From Aldrovandia affinis (lineage: Eukaryota; Chordata; Actinopteri; Notacanthiformes; Halosauridae), in NCBI GenBank assembly GCA_029706075.1, contig JAINUG010000033.1, forward strand, positions 248,001 through 312,000: a stretch of DNA of 64,000 nucleotides, in the 5' to 3' direction. Shown here in pieces: positions 22,589 through 32,146 of this stretch (the stretch's first letter is position 1; each line of letters opens with the position of its first letter). The notes beneath the pieces are model-generated. The model was not told where the DNA came from, made no database searches, and was given only the letters and a program-made list of their open reading frames with translations. Position numbers and translations under genes: made by a program.

Positions 22589-23440
22589 AGAGGGGTAGAG
22601 AAAATAATGGAGACACCAGATTAAAAAAGAGTCATGTTTTGAAGTAACTAAATCACAATTAAAAATGTGTTTTGTATTAATCCCAATAATAATTACTGAT
22701 ATGTTTCTGCTATAAATGATTCTAAAAACCACACTTTAATATTTTAGTTTCTAAAGCAATCTGAGAGATCTAACAAATTTTGAAAGAGATCAAATCATTG
22801 GTGCCTGGATTGCATCAGTCATAGAAATGGCACAATTATTTCATGTGTCAAGGAGAACAGTGTCGAAAATCATGACAGCATACGCCAAAATTTAAAAACT
22901 GGATCAGGAAAGAGGAACAGTGGTTGCGAGTCAAAGCTCGCTGATAGAGATAGACAGACACTTACCAGGATAGTTGATAAAAAACAAAACAACGGCCTCA
23001 GATTTCACCACAGAACTAAATCTGTACCTCCATGAAAACATTGTGAACTTCACAAAGCTGATATGTATGGTAGGGCTGCCATTGACGACTCACCCGACAA
23101 TGGTAGGTAATATTGTCGGATGAGTCGTCTTTTACTCTTGTTGCTAAATCTGGATGGGTTTATGTTTGAAGAAAGCCAAAGGAAGCCTCCCACCCACATT
23201 GCCTGTTGCAAATGGATGTTGGTGGATCTGTTATCTGGTGGAGTCATTGGGTCTGCATGGTAGAATTACATTACTCTGCATGGCAGAATTACAGCCAATG
23301 AATATGAAGCCATTTTAGGCAAGCAGGTGCATCCTATGGTATGAACAGTTTCCTCAAAATGTTCCCATATTCCAAGACAATGACTCCGCTATATGCACTG
23401 CTAAACAGATTCAAGAGTGGTTTCATGAACACTAGTAAGC
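22588..23440 (+). mobile_element. Tc1-like transposon relic (family B)
   Basis: The left end reads GAGAAAATAATGGAGACACC. The plus strand carries a broken Tc1 transposase. An N-terminal helix-turn-helix part lies at about 22760-22890 (reads as AQLFHVSRRTVSKIMTAY). A part with SDESSFTLVAKSGWVYV lies at about 23115-23170 (first catalytic D). A third part reads FQDNDSAICTAKQIQEWFHE at about 23370-23430 (second catalytic D). Stops and frame breaks separate these, and the 3' half is missing. It differs from family A and is inactive. Confidence 0.8.
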
Positions 23441-25014
23441 TTTGTCTGTTTTGTCTGTCCCTGTTTACTCAAGTAATGGTCTAATACTTTAACATGATGT
23501 TGTGTGATTAAATGAACACATCTCCAATCCACTGCCTACATACAGTATAGTGTTTTGCTGTAATGTTATATGGATTTGATCAACAATATCAGAAACAGAA
23601 ACCTAGTTTAAACCACTTTGTTTTAATACAAAACACTATCTTTTGTCAATGTTATTTTTCTTGCAAAGCACTTGGCCAACCATAGATAAAGGAATAACAT
23701 ATTCTAATGTGTAATGTTAATTGACTATGAACTGATCAGAATGGCAGTAGTTGTCCTGACCGACTCCTCACTAAATGTTGGATATTGTGAGAAAATAGCC
23801 CTACATGAACAAATGTCACATTGCTTTGGTAAACAATGGACACTTTATCATGTTTGCCATTGTTCTGTGTTGTACCACACAGTGATTGAATCTTGTGCCA
23901 GTGCTACTTGCTAGGATGCTGCTCCAACCTGTTCACTAACAGTGAGACTGGAAGTGGTTTCTAACATACCTATGGTGTTGTATGGCCTCTGGAATCTTAC
24001 ATCATATATATTGCTTTATGTCAAAACATGTGTTCCAAGGGTTCCCTCCTTGAAGCTGTGGGAAAAAAACTTGCTTTTTTCTCCTGATCTTATTACTGCA
24101 AGGGTCAAAAGTAAACCTGGAGCAAGAAGTATTAGGTGATAAAGATACCCATATTTGCCCTTGCAGCATTGGGTGTTAGACTAAGCAAATAGTGTGTCTT
24201 GATGCTGTATCTCTTCTATCCAGGAAATAATTGTATGGTTTTTAGTCTGGAAATGAATCAAGACCCTTGAAATCTCTCAAGATCACATGATCAAAACCTA
24301 CTCTTTTGTACCATCAACTGATAACTACCTTGTCTGCACTGTTTTTGTCATACACACAAATTACCATTCTCATAGTATTCCACTATAATCCTATTAGGTT
24401 GCTGTTCAACAGTTTATAGATTTTATTTGTATTTTATTCACATCTTGTATAGTAAAAGTAATTTCCCATTTTAAATGACATCTTGTTACACTATACTACA
24501 AGTGAGACCGTTTCTAACTCATTACAATACCTATAAATATTACACAGGCAAAAAATGACATGTGGTGCAATTAAACCTAAAATATTTAAATTGTGAGTAG
24601 AAATTAATACAGAATAGCAGGATCTGAAGACATTCAGCTCTTGGCTATTGTACTCCTATCACTGCTGTGCTGCATTTCTGACAAATACAAATTGTATATA
24701 TTCACATGTAAGCCTTTGTTTTTGTTTTTCCAAAGCTAAGCTGTTAGCTAACTAGCACGATACTCCAGTCTAGTATTATTCATATAATGTATCTACCTAT
24801 CTATGAGAAATAGTCAATGCCTACATAGGAGCAACAAAAACCTAAATATAGAACAGCCAGTAATACAGCATCAAGCTGAAAAAGTGGTAACATACAGTAT
24901 AAGCACACAACAGTAATTGTGTTAGCATACACATAGTTCTTAACAATTATCCATATAGACAACATGCCAACATTATACTAATGTGTACATACAACGGCTT
25001 GTATGAGCCACATT
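23441..25014. other. Intergenic, no feature recognised
   Basis: AT-rich DNA with no coding frame above chance and no recognised repeat. Confidence 0.5.
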
Positions 25015-25058
25015 ACTTAATATCTTCTTCTTCTTTTTGTTTCTTTGAAGCGTGGTGT

Positions 25059-27053
25059 TTATATGACATTTTCCCATTTCTGTACACAGTCCTTTGCATT
25101 TTTGTTGAACACTGCAAGGTCTTTTGAGCTGCAAGGGTTGGGTAGTAGAGAGCAGACAAGGCAGTGCTCCATAGTGTGGTCTGCTTCACCACATTCACAG
25201 GTGGTTGGGCCGGTCTTGTAGCCCCATCTGACCAGAGCAGCTTTTGACCGTCCCGTTCTCGTTCTCAGGCGGTTGAGTGTTTTCCACTGGGCCCATGGTG
25301 CTTCTAGGCCAGGGGGAAGGTCTTCAGTGGCGGGTATTCCCATGACAGTTGGAGGGGGGTCATTTTCAAGCTTTCCCATCCAGAGTTGGATTCTGGTTTC
25401 TTCCTGGGACTTTGTTAGGGGCTGGACATGGCTGAGAAAGCTTCTTCTTGACTTTAGTCGCTGGGCCGGAGGGTGACATCCATGGAGGAGATGGCGTTCG
25501 TCACTAGTAGCTTTTGTTATCTCGACTCGGCTGGCAACTTCCCGTCTGATATCAGCAGGGGCAATGCCAGCGAGGAGGTGCAAGTTGCTTGTGTTGGTGG
25601 GTTTCAAGCAGCCAGTGATCTGGCGGCAGGTGTTGTTCAATGCTGGGTCAAGTTTCCTGGCATGGGTTGATCTCTCCCAAACAGGCCATGCATATTCCGC
25701 AGAGGAATAGCACAAAGCCAGAGCAGTGGATCTTAATGTGTGTGCTGTGGCTCCCCATTTGGAGTTGGTCAGTTTCTGTAAGATGTTGTTTCGGGAACCG
25801 ACTTTGGATTTTGTGTTTTTTATGTGCTCCTTAAAGGAGAGAGTACGGTCCAGGGTTACTCCAAGGTAGACAGGATGGGTACAGTGCTCAAGTGGTGTTC
25901 CAGACCATTTGATGTTAAGAGGTCGGTTGGCTTCACGGTTCCTGAGATGGAAAGAGCAGACTTGGGTCTTTGCAGGGTTAGCATGTAGGTGGTTGCGCTC
26001 GTAGTAGAGGAGTAGCTCATCTAGGGCTGTGGTGAGGTTTGCTTCTATTGCTTCAAACGTGTTCTCTTGGGATGTTACACAGAGATCGTCGGCATAGATG
26101 AAACGCTCAGTGTTCTGGTCCATTGGCTGGTCGTTGGTATAGATGTTATATAGTAGTGGGGCCAACACACTACCTTGAGGTAGGCCGTACCGTTGTCGTC
26201 GCCAGTGACTTTGCTTGTTATTCAGGACAACAAAGAAGCGCCTATCTTTCAGGAGGGCTCCAATGAGGTCTGTGAGTGCCAGGTCTTTTGTCAACTCCAA
26301 GGTCTTTTTTAGGAGGAGGCGATGGTTCACAGTGTCATACGCGGCAGACAGATCAACAAAGACGGCTCCTGTTACCAGTCCTTTCTGAAACCCATCCTCA
26401 ATGTGTTGAGTGAGGTTCAGAAGTTGGCTTGTTGTAGATTTGCCAGGTCGGAATCCGGCTTGCTGAGGGATGATGGTTGGTTCAGCAACAGGGGCAAGCC
26501 TGTTAAGAATCAAGTGCTCAAACAGCTTGTAGAGGTGGCATAGCAGAGAGATTGGGCGAAAGCTCTTTGCATGCGCTGGATCTTTGCCTGGTTTGAGAAG
26601 GGCAATAATCCTGGTTTTCCTCCAGGTCTTTGGGATGTTTTTTGTCAGCATACATTTATTCATCAGCTCGAGGGTCCATTTCCTCATCAGAGGTCCAAAG
26701 TGCTTGATCTCTTCAGTGAAAATGTTATCCAGTCCGATGGCTTTACCGGTCTTAAGGGTGTTGATGCTGGTATTGAACTCTTCAAGGGAGAACGGCTTAG
26801 TCAGTCCCATGGTTTGGGAGTGCTTTACTCGGTCTACCTTTGGTCTTGGCTGTTTGGTGGTGGATTTCCCATTGAGCAGCAGCTGGTGCGCAACTTGGTT
26901 GGCAGTGGTGGTATATTGTTGTTGAGTTGGGGTCGATGGATCGTTGCTGATTTTTCGGATGAGGCTCCATGCCTTTTTGCTATTTTTCGACATATCAGTT
27001 GTCTCCAACAGGTTTTTCCATTTCAGCTGGCGGTGTTCTGATAAGAAGGTCAT
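25059..27053 (-). CDS. LINE ORF2, reverse transcriptase part
   Basis: A 664-codon open frame encoding the reverse transcriptase of a non-LTR retrotransposon, which copies the element RNA at a nicked chromosomal site. Visible RT blocks are FRPISLL (about residues 165-171), AGFRPGKST (199-207), FVDLSAAYDTV (232-242, first catalytic Asp), GLPQGSVLAP (290-299) and the active site FIYADD (318-323). A cysteine/histidine cluster CECG...H...C lies near the C-terminus, usual for jockey-like ORF2 proteins. The annotated start is the first Met in the frame. The true frame continues upstream toward the endonuclease (27201-28052), so this is the C-terminal part of one ORF2 rather than a separate gene. All catalytic residues are intact. 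Confidence 0.9.
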   Translation of the reverse strand: MTFLSEHRQLKWKNLLETTDMSKNSKKAWSLIRKISNDPSTPTQQQYTTTANQVAHQLLLNGKSTTKQPRPKVDRVKHSQTMGLTKPFSLEEFNTSINTLKTGKAIGLDNIFTEEIKHFGPLMRKWTLELMNKCMLTKNIPKTWRKTRIIALLKPGKDPAHAKSFRPISLLCHLYKLFEHLILNRLAPVAEPTIIPQQAGFRPGKSTTSQLLNLTQHIEDGFQKGLVTGAVFVDLSAAYDTVNHRLLLKKTLELTKDLALTDLIGALLKDRRFFVVLNNKQSHWRRQRYGLPQGSVLAPLLYNIYTNDQPMDQNTERFIYADDLCVTSQENTFEAIEANLTTALDELLLYYERNHLHANPAKTQVCSFHLRNREANRPLNIKWSGTPLEHCTHPVYLGVTLDRTLSFKEHIKNTKSKVGSRNNILQKLTNSKWGATAHTLRSTALALCYSSAEYAWPVWERSTHARKLDPALNNTCRQITGCLKPTNTSNLHLLAGIAPADIRREVASRVEITKATSDERHLLHGCHPPAQRLKSRRSFLSHVQPLTKSQEETRIQLWMGKLENDPPPTVMGIPATEDLPPGLEAPWAQWKTLNRLRTRTGRSKAALVRWGYKTGPTTCECGEADHTMEHCLVCSLLPNPCSSKDLAVFNKNAKDCVQKWENVI

Positions 27054-27200
27054 GAGTCTCTCATCTACTTCTGTGGTACTTTCTGCAAAGGGGTCAGATT
27101 CATAGAGCTGTTGGTATCGCTCATACAGTTCGGTACTTGGAGCGTCAAGGCCCGGGATGTATTGTGTGTGGCAGCCTCTTGGATGTTCTTGCGGGCTGCT

Positions 27201-28052
27201 TTATGCACAATAAAGCTTGGTGAACTTGTCATAGTTCTTGGGGTCCGCTGGGAGATGGGCAATCTTCCTTTCAAGATCTTCTTGGAAGCCAGGCCAGTTG
27301 AATCTTCTTCGGAATGGGACTGTGGCTGGGGTGATTGCAGCATTGATTGTGATGCTGATGGGACGGTGTTGGGTTCTTGGCAGTGGTTCCAGGACCAGCT
27401 TCTTGCTTAATCCGGCAATCTTGCGGCTGACGAACACAATATCAGAGTTGTAGCCTGCTCTCCATCGTCCACTGTTGAAGGACTTTGGTTGTTTTGCGTC
27501 GTGGGTCAGGTTGAGCTGGCTGTTTTCAGCCCACGTTTCTACTGCATCTCCATCTGTGTTGTTGTTGGCGTATCCCCATTGCGTGCTGTGGCTGTTGAAA
27601 TCTCCGATCACAATCTTCGGTTTTCCGGATGATGGTATTTCATGCATCTCCATGGGTATGGGAGGCGGTTTGTAAACTGAGGTGATGGTAACTCCTCGGA
27701 GCTCAGTGGTTAGGACTTCAATGTTGTTTTCATCGCTCTTTGATGTTGATTCGGCGATTGTCCCATTTTTTGCTAGCATGATGCTGCCATATTTCTCATG
27801 TGGTCTTTCTATGAGGGTGGTCATACCTTCCACACGGGGGCAAGGATTTTTTGGTCCACGGTGAGTTTCTTGTAGGCAGAGAATATCGCACTGGTATTCT
27901 TTGCAGAGTTTTGCAACAAGTTCTTCTTTAGTTGCAGACAGTCCTTCAACATTAAGAGATATAATAGTCAGTGCTGGCCTTAAAGGCGGGCATTGGCCTC
28001 TCTTCCTGCTCTGGGCTGGGGGGCTGCTGTCATTTATTGAGCTTCTGGGCAT
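27201..28052 (-). CDS. LINE ORF2, apurinic-like endonuclease part
   Basis: A 283-codon frame forming the N-terminal endonuclease of the same LINE, the domain that nicks target DNA to prime reverse transcription. EEP-fold motifs are LNVEGL (about 33-38), LQETH (60-64), GDFNSH (150-155), SDIVFVS (203-209) and a final TQHRPI (227-232), where most families have S-D-H. The TQH form may be natural for this clade or a weakening change. The start ATG lies inside the last codons of the ORF1 remnant (overlap 28030-28052), a usual ORF1/ORF2 layout. The frame ends at a stop at 27201 that a single inserted base would explain, after which the same frame resumes as RT. Confidence 0.87.
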   Translation of the reverse strand: MPRSSINDSSPPAQSRKRGQCPPLRPALTIISLNVEGLSATKEELVAKLCKEYQCDILCLQETHRGPKNPCPRVEGMTTLIERPHEKYGSIMLAKNGTIAESTSKSDENNIEVLTTELRGVTITSVYKPPPIPMEMHEIPSSGKPKIVIGDFNSHSTQWGYANNNTDGDAVETWAENSQLNLTHDAKQPKSFNSGRWRAGYNSDIVFVSRKIAGLSKKLVLEPLPRTQHRPISITINAAITPATVPFRRRFNWPGFQEDLERKIAHLPADPKNYDKFTKLYCA

Positions 28053-28272
28053 CGTTGTCTTTCAGCTCGGCTTCAGAGTTTTTGGTAGAATTCGCAGGTT
28101 TGTTTAAGCCTGACAGGGATCGCGACGTGAATGCTTCTACCATGATCCCCAACTTAATATCAGCTTTCACATGTGGGATGTAGTGATCAGATACTGGATG
28201 TTTGTCATAAGACATATTTAAGTTACTGGAACCAAGAGGAAGTCTGGATAAGTGCTTTTTGATAAGTTCCAT
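28030..28272 (-). pseudogene. LINE ORF1 remnant
   Basis: An 80-codon frame whose end overlaps the ORF2 start by 23 nt. It has no recognisable nucleic-acid-binding motif and is much shorter than a normal ORF1. A stop lies upstream in the same frame. It is probably the C-terminal stub of a 5'-truncated ORF1. Confidence 0.5.
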
Positions 28273-28290
28273 TGAGGAAAAAAGGCAAGT

Positions 28291-28618
28291 TTAGGCTCTG
28301 CGACTATGGACGGGAGGAACTTGTCCAAGCAACAAGAGGTTGCCCTGCAGCAAGCTTGTGCAAGTAATGTATGATGATGGTATGATATATAGATGGTATG
28401 ATGATAGATATAAAGTATGAAAAATACCTACCTTTGACTACCCAGTAGGAAAACAGGATCTTGATTTTGATGCAAGCTGTGATCAAAAGCCAAAAGCCAA
28501 ATGGAGGCAAGAAGAGGCAATACACAGGCATATTTTGCGAGGTTTAAGACCAAGTCACCAAAGCAATGTGAAGGAGAGCATATGGGTGGATGTGGTCTGT
28601 GTGTTGTGGAGCTACTAT
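28291..28618. other. Spacer between LINE and inverted-repeat element
   Basis: Contains a short TATGATAGATGG-type simple stretch (about 28365-28420). No other feature is recognised; it may hold the remaining 5' part of the LINE. Confidence 0.4.
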
Positions 28619-29267
28619 TGGCGTTTTTCCACCGCACAGTACGGTACGGTAAGGCACGGTAACCATCTGTACCCGTAACTATCCCCTTCACGGGTCGAGT
28701 TCCTGTGTCGTTTTTCCACCGCACAACAGAACCGTGAAGATAGGAGGAGTTACATAGGAGGAGTTATCTGAAATGACAAAAAAGAATGCAACTGCAATAT
28801 ATATATTGGCAAGTTTCCCCACAGGAACAAATAAAATATATTGTATCGTATCGTATATTTATTATTCAGCGTTGGTCCTCCAATGAATTGAAATTTACCA
28901 AGAAAACATGTTCATTTCAGTTTTTGTAACACAAACCTAACTCATAGAATCACGCATACCTGACATTAATGCCAAACTCTATATAATAATCTTCAAATAA
29001 TACCAATAATCAAAGCGAAGCTGAAAAAAAAACATGGCAGTTGTGTCTGAGCCAGTCTGAGATTTAGCGTGACGATTGTGCTTGACCAATCAATATTGGT
29101 CTGCAGTATTGGTAGCTCCACCTTTAGGTCCCTGTTCGGCTTGCTAGTACCTAAACAGAACAGTAGCTATGGTACGGTTCGCTTGGCAGTAGAAAAAGCA
29201 ACAAAACCTGGGAGCACGGATTGGTTACCGTGCCGTACCGACTGTACTGTGCGGTGGAAAAGCCCCA
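28619..29267. mobile_element. Non-autonomous DNA transposon, 45-bp TIRs, TAT duplication
   Basis: The ends are inverted repeats. Left is TGGCGTTTTTCCACCGCACA followed by GTACGGTACGG (28619-28665). Right, as reverse complement, is TGGGGCTTTTCCACCGCACA followed by GTAC (29223-29267). The element is flanked by TAT on both sides (28616-28618 and 29268-29270). A second internal copy of the end motif lies at about 28708-28735, with a matching decayed partner at about 29155-29205, suggesting a nested or duplicated end. It has no transposase frame. The 3-bp duplication suggests a PIF/Harbinger-type element, but that class is not proven. Confidence 0.85.
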
Positions 29268-29463
29268 TATGTGGTCTGAAAAGGTGCAAAACCACACCCA
29301 GTTTTAAAGTGGTCTTATATAGGCCAGGGTTTGGCCTATAAGTAGAGTGGTCTGTGTTGGATACACTAAATATAAGACAATGGTTTAACATCCAGGGTGA
29401 AGTGTCTGCCAGGTGTGCACAGACCAGTGAGCCAGTGGGTGTGGAGTAGAGACTGGACCTCAG
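29268..29463. other. Spacer between two DNA transposons
   Basis: About 200 bp of unassigned sequence with no feature seen. Confidence 0.4.
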
Positions 29464-29804
29464 CAGGGCTGGACTGGGACAAAAAATAGGCCCTGCCATT
29501 TGGCTCAGACCGGCCCATCACAATCGGTCGGACACCGCCCATCACTACGACATCCTTGCAGTCTGTCCATTTTGGGCGGCCGTTCGATGGCAAAAAAGCA
29601 TGTGATTGGGCCGGCCCAGTGTCAGTATAGAAAATGAACCAATGGGCCGCTGTCCATTTTTTGTTGGCCGTTAGATGACAAAAAAAAAAAATATATTTAT
29701 ATTTTTTTAAATTAAAAATTATAATTATACCGGCCCTACCGGCCCAAAACTAGACCGGCCCACCGGGAATCGGCCCGGTAGACTATATAGCCAGTCCAGC
29801 CCTG
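29464..29804. mobile_element. hAT-type MITE with perfect 8-bp TSD
   Basis: 341 bp bounded by inverted ends CAGGGCTGGACTGGGA and (reverse complement of the right end) CAGGGCTGGACTGGCT. It is flanked by an exact 8-bp direct repeat GACCTCAG at 29456-29463 and 29805-29812. An 8-bp duplication with CAGGG... ends is the hAT hallmark. The interior is rich in CCGGCCC inverted motifs plus an AT-rich core (about 29680-29735) and has no coding capacity. It must have been mobilised by a hAT transposase elsewhere. Confidence 0.95.
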
Positions 29805-29812
29805 GACCTCAG

Positions 29813-30066
29813 TACATGTCTTTATATACAGGCTGTGAAAAATGCTAGCACATCCTGGTAAAATATCTTCAAACTGTAAAGTTTAGTGTTTATTTAAATC
29901 AACTCTATGCTGTGTGTGGATATACTTTTGTATATGGTTAAACAGAGCATATGCCTCTTAATTACATATTGTTACAGTCAAAATGTCGCAAAGTTGAAAT
30001 CTTAAGATGTACTTCTAGACTTCGCCGCAGGGTGACACTGTGACAAATATGTCTTTACTATTTAGG
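29813..30066. other. Upstream of cdkn2aipnl, no feature recognised
   Basis: AT-rich sequence leading to the cdkn2aipnl promoter. Confidence 0.4.
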
Positions 30067-30159
30067 TGCACATGCGCAATAGTATATGTGGATACGGCAT
30101 CTGTTTTCCCAGCATTTTGTTTCCAAGTGTGCTTTTAGATTGAGAGTTAAGTGTCCGAG
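30067..30159 (+). promoter_or_regulatory. cdkn2aipnl proximal promoter / 5' UTR
   Basis: TGCACATGCGCA at 30067-30078 differs by one base from the palindromic NRF1 site TGCGCATGCGCA and lies about 82 bp upstream of the ATG. NRF1 sites are common in TATA-less housekeeping promoters. No TATA box is seen. Confidence 0.4.
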
Positions 30160-31680
30160 ATGGCTGACGGCGATATAGAAGAGTTCATTGAGCAGAATCG
30201 GCATTTGGCTGAGCTCGTCGATACGTTTAGGGCCATCTCAGAGAGTGAAAAACATTGGAAGTCCAGGAGAGAGTTTATTTTTAGGAACATCAATGACTAT
30301 GAAGATCCACACTTGGACCAACTTCTGGCTTTGTCCATGGTGTGGGCGAACCACATCTTCCTCGGTTGTCGGTGGGTAACGCTAAAGTCACCAATAAATA
30401 TCTTCTGGAAGCCGTTAGCTAGCTAGCTAGCTAGCTTTTCTATTAGCTGCGTAACGTTACTGCTATTTATCGGTGCATGCAATTTTCTAGCACATCATCG
30501 TTAGCCAAGTTAGCAGTGTGGACTAGTTAGTCAGCTTGCATACGTGTGTACTTGTTAGCCAACGTTAGATTTTCCACAATCATTTAGCTGACTTTAGCTA
30601 GTCAGTTATTTAGAAATACATTGCATCGACCAACTCGCTCTAATTTGTCTTTTTTTATACAGGTATAGTCCAGCACTTCTGGACAAAGTGAAGGAGATGG
30701 CAGAAGGAATTGTAGTAGACGATGCTCCGGTTTTTAAAACAAGAGACGAGATACTTAAACAGCAGGTAAAATGTATTAACTTTACTGTGTATTTAAGTTA
30801 ATAACTGACTTCAAGTTGTATACAATTAAGTTTGGTTTTGTTGGAGTGAGACTGATGGTGTAAATAGTACCAAGTAACATGGTCATCACAGCATATCCCA
30901 TCACCGTACGTGCACGTGCGTACCCCATAGCCTACTTGCGCTACGTTGTTACGTTAACCTTGCACAGACGCGAATGTGGCTGACATGGGACATCACAATC
31001 CTATGCAGCTGGCAACATAATGTTTGACTTGCCACCCGACCTGAGGTTACAATTGGCAATTTTGGAAGCTGATGTTGACACTTGCACTTTTCAGTTTTGC
31101 TCCCTTGGCATTGACCTGGGGGAATTTCCGCATCAGTTTATAATGCAAGTCAAACCCTATTGAACCATAACCGTCGTTGTCCACGATGATGGACGCAACC
31201 CTCTCCTAAATCATCTGCTATGGCCAGCTATTCCTCAATTCAGGTTTTAGTGCCTTTGACCTTTGCTGGTGAATTCTATTAAACTAATCACAGCATCTTC
31301 ACAAAGTCTCAATTATTTTGCACTAAAACTTTGCTTATTTATTCTATGCAAATTTAACAACAGTTGTTTCAATTATTTTAAATTATATTCAATTGTTTTA
31401 ATTTATACTCTATTTCAATTGTTGATCAACTGCTGGTTGAAACCCTCTGGATCAATGGGCCTGTATTTATGAAGTGTCTTAAGAGTAGGAGTGCTGATCT
31501 AGGATCAGTTTAGCCCTTTAGCTCATAATGGATAAGGTTAGGATTTAGACTGGAGAAACCTGATCCTAGATTAACACGCCTACTTTTTTTATTATACAGG
31601 CCCTGGTCTATATTAAATAAGGCATTTTATTATCAGTAATAGAACTGTTCTTCTGCTTCCTTATCTACAAACAGCGTTGA
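30160..31680 (+). CDS. cdkn2aipnl: CDKN2AIP N-terminal-like protein (XTBD), complete, 3 exons
   Basis: Encodes a small nuclear XTBD-domain protein; this domain in CDKN2AIP/CARF binds the 5'-3' exoribonuclease XRN2. Exons are 30160-30371 (70 codons plus 2 nt, donor GTGGGT), 30663-30765 (acceptor TTTTTTATACAG, donor GTAAAA) and 31675-31680 (acceptor CTTCCTTATCTACAAACAG). The product is 106 aa against 116 in human. Conserved blocks are SESEKHWKSRREFIFRN, LDQLLALSMVWANHIFLGC and LLDKVKEMAEGI (exon 2). The ATG in GAGATGGCTGAC is preferred; a GTG-initiated extension upstream is not. The last exon codes for only one Arg and the TGA, so its boundary rests on the acceptor and the position of the human stop. 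A MITE occupies part of intron 2. Neighbour ube2b converges from the right, as in human. Confidence 0.93.
30410..30612. repeat. TAGC/ACGTTA-rich segment, cdkn2aipnl intron 1
   Basis: Starts 40 bp after exon 1 with five tandem TAGC units (30416-30438), then GTAACGTTACTG, CGTTAGCC, AACGTTAG and TTTAGCTAGTCAG. It uses the same vocabulary as the first introns of ube2b and ppp2ca. Confidence 0.7.
30766..31674. other. cdkn2aipnl intron 2
   Basis: Contains a palindromic MITE at 31457-31603; no other feature was recognised. Confidence 0.6.
31457..31603. mobile_element. Palindromic MITE
   Basis: 147 bp with inverted ends: GGGCCTGTATTTATGAAGTG then TGCTGATCTAGGATCAG on the left, and CTGATCCTAGAT...TACAGGCCC on the right. 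The near-palindromic layout identifies a small non-autonomous DNA transposon common in fish. The flanks (GGATCAAT and TGGTCTAT) are at best a mutated 8-bp duplication. It ends 71 bp before the last exon. Confidence 0.75.
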
Positions 31681-31995
31681 TGACTGGAGCTGTCCAGCGA
31701 AAGGGCGTGCAATGGATTAAACCCAGATGTTTTTTTTTAACTTTTTTAAAGGCCATCAGATTTTGGACTGAGTAATCTTAAATTCTGTATTCTGTAAAGG
31801 ATTTTACATTTTTTTAAATTTTGTGTGGAATTTGTTGGCAAACGCCATATGTCAGCCTGCCTCATTCAGCCAGCCTTGCGTACCTAATGTACATAATGTA
31901 CATAACACGGCTAGGATGTGAGGGTTACGGCCCAGGAGTACACGTGACGCTTTATTTCCTGTTGTCTTTTTAAATAAATGTTTGCTTCATCAATT
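31681..31995 (+). other. cdkn2aipnl 3' UTR
   Basis: Follows the TGA at 31678-31680. It runs to just past the first canonical poly(A) signal and ends in a T-rich region suited to cleavage. The extent is inferred. Confidence 0.55.
31973..31978 (+). terminator. Poly(A) signal of cdkn2aipnl
   Basis: The first AATAAA after the stop codon, followed by the T-rich stretch TTTGCTTCATC and TGTTTTGTTCC. Confidence 0.55.
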
Positions 31996-32101
31996 TGGGT
32001 TCAATGTTTTGTTCCTTCTCAGAATCAGTTCTGTACCTTTTTGGACAGGAAACATTTGATCTCTGTTAGGGCACTTAATTGCCTGACATTAAAAAAACTT
32101 C

Positions 32102-32146
32102 AAACACCAGTGACATCTGTAATGCTGCAGCCTGTCACTGGTGTTT
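32102..32146. repeat. Perfect 14-bp inverted repeat (hairpin)
   Basis: AAACACCAGTGACA (32102-32115) and TGTCACTGGTGTTT (32133-32146) flank a 17-nt loop. The stem does not extend, so a microRNA precursor is unlikely. It may be a relic of a small palindromic element. Confidence 0.6.

Larger units (their letters stand above)
25015..28290 (-). mobile_element. Jockey-like non-LTR retrotransposon, nearly intact
   Basis: A minus-strand LINE with, in transcription order, a short ORF1 remnant (28272-28030), an endonuclease segment (28052-27201), a reverse transcriptase segment (27053-25059) and a 3' end with a (GAA)n-like run at about 25020-25035. EN and RT lie in the same reading frame. They are separated only by about 150 bp containing one stop, which two compensating single-base changes near 27170-27200 would explain. 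There is no RNase H domain. The start is uncertain and is probably 5'-truncated within ORF1. Clade assignment (jockey/CR1 group) is by motif style only. Confidence 0.9.

Noticed and set aside
26571..27041. Plus-strand frames of 110-156 codons
   Set aside because: Shadow frames antisense to the LINE reverse transcriptase.
30151..30159. Earlier GTG start for cdkn2aipnl
   Set aside because: The ATG at 30160 has good context and fits the family N-terminus; vertebrate genes rarely start at GTG.
32102..32146. MicroRNA precursor
   Set aside because: The stem is only 14 bp with a 17-nt loop and does not extend.
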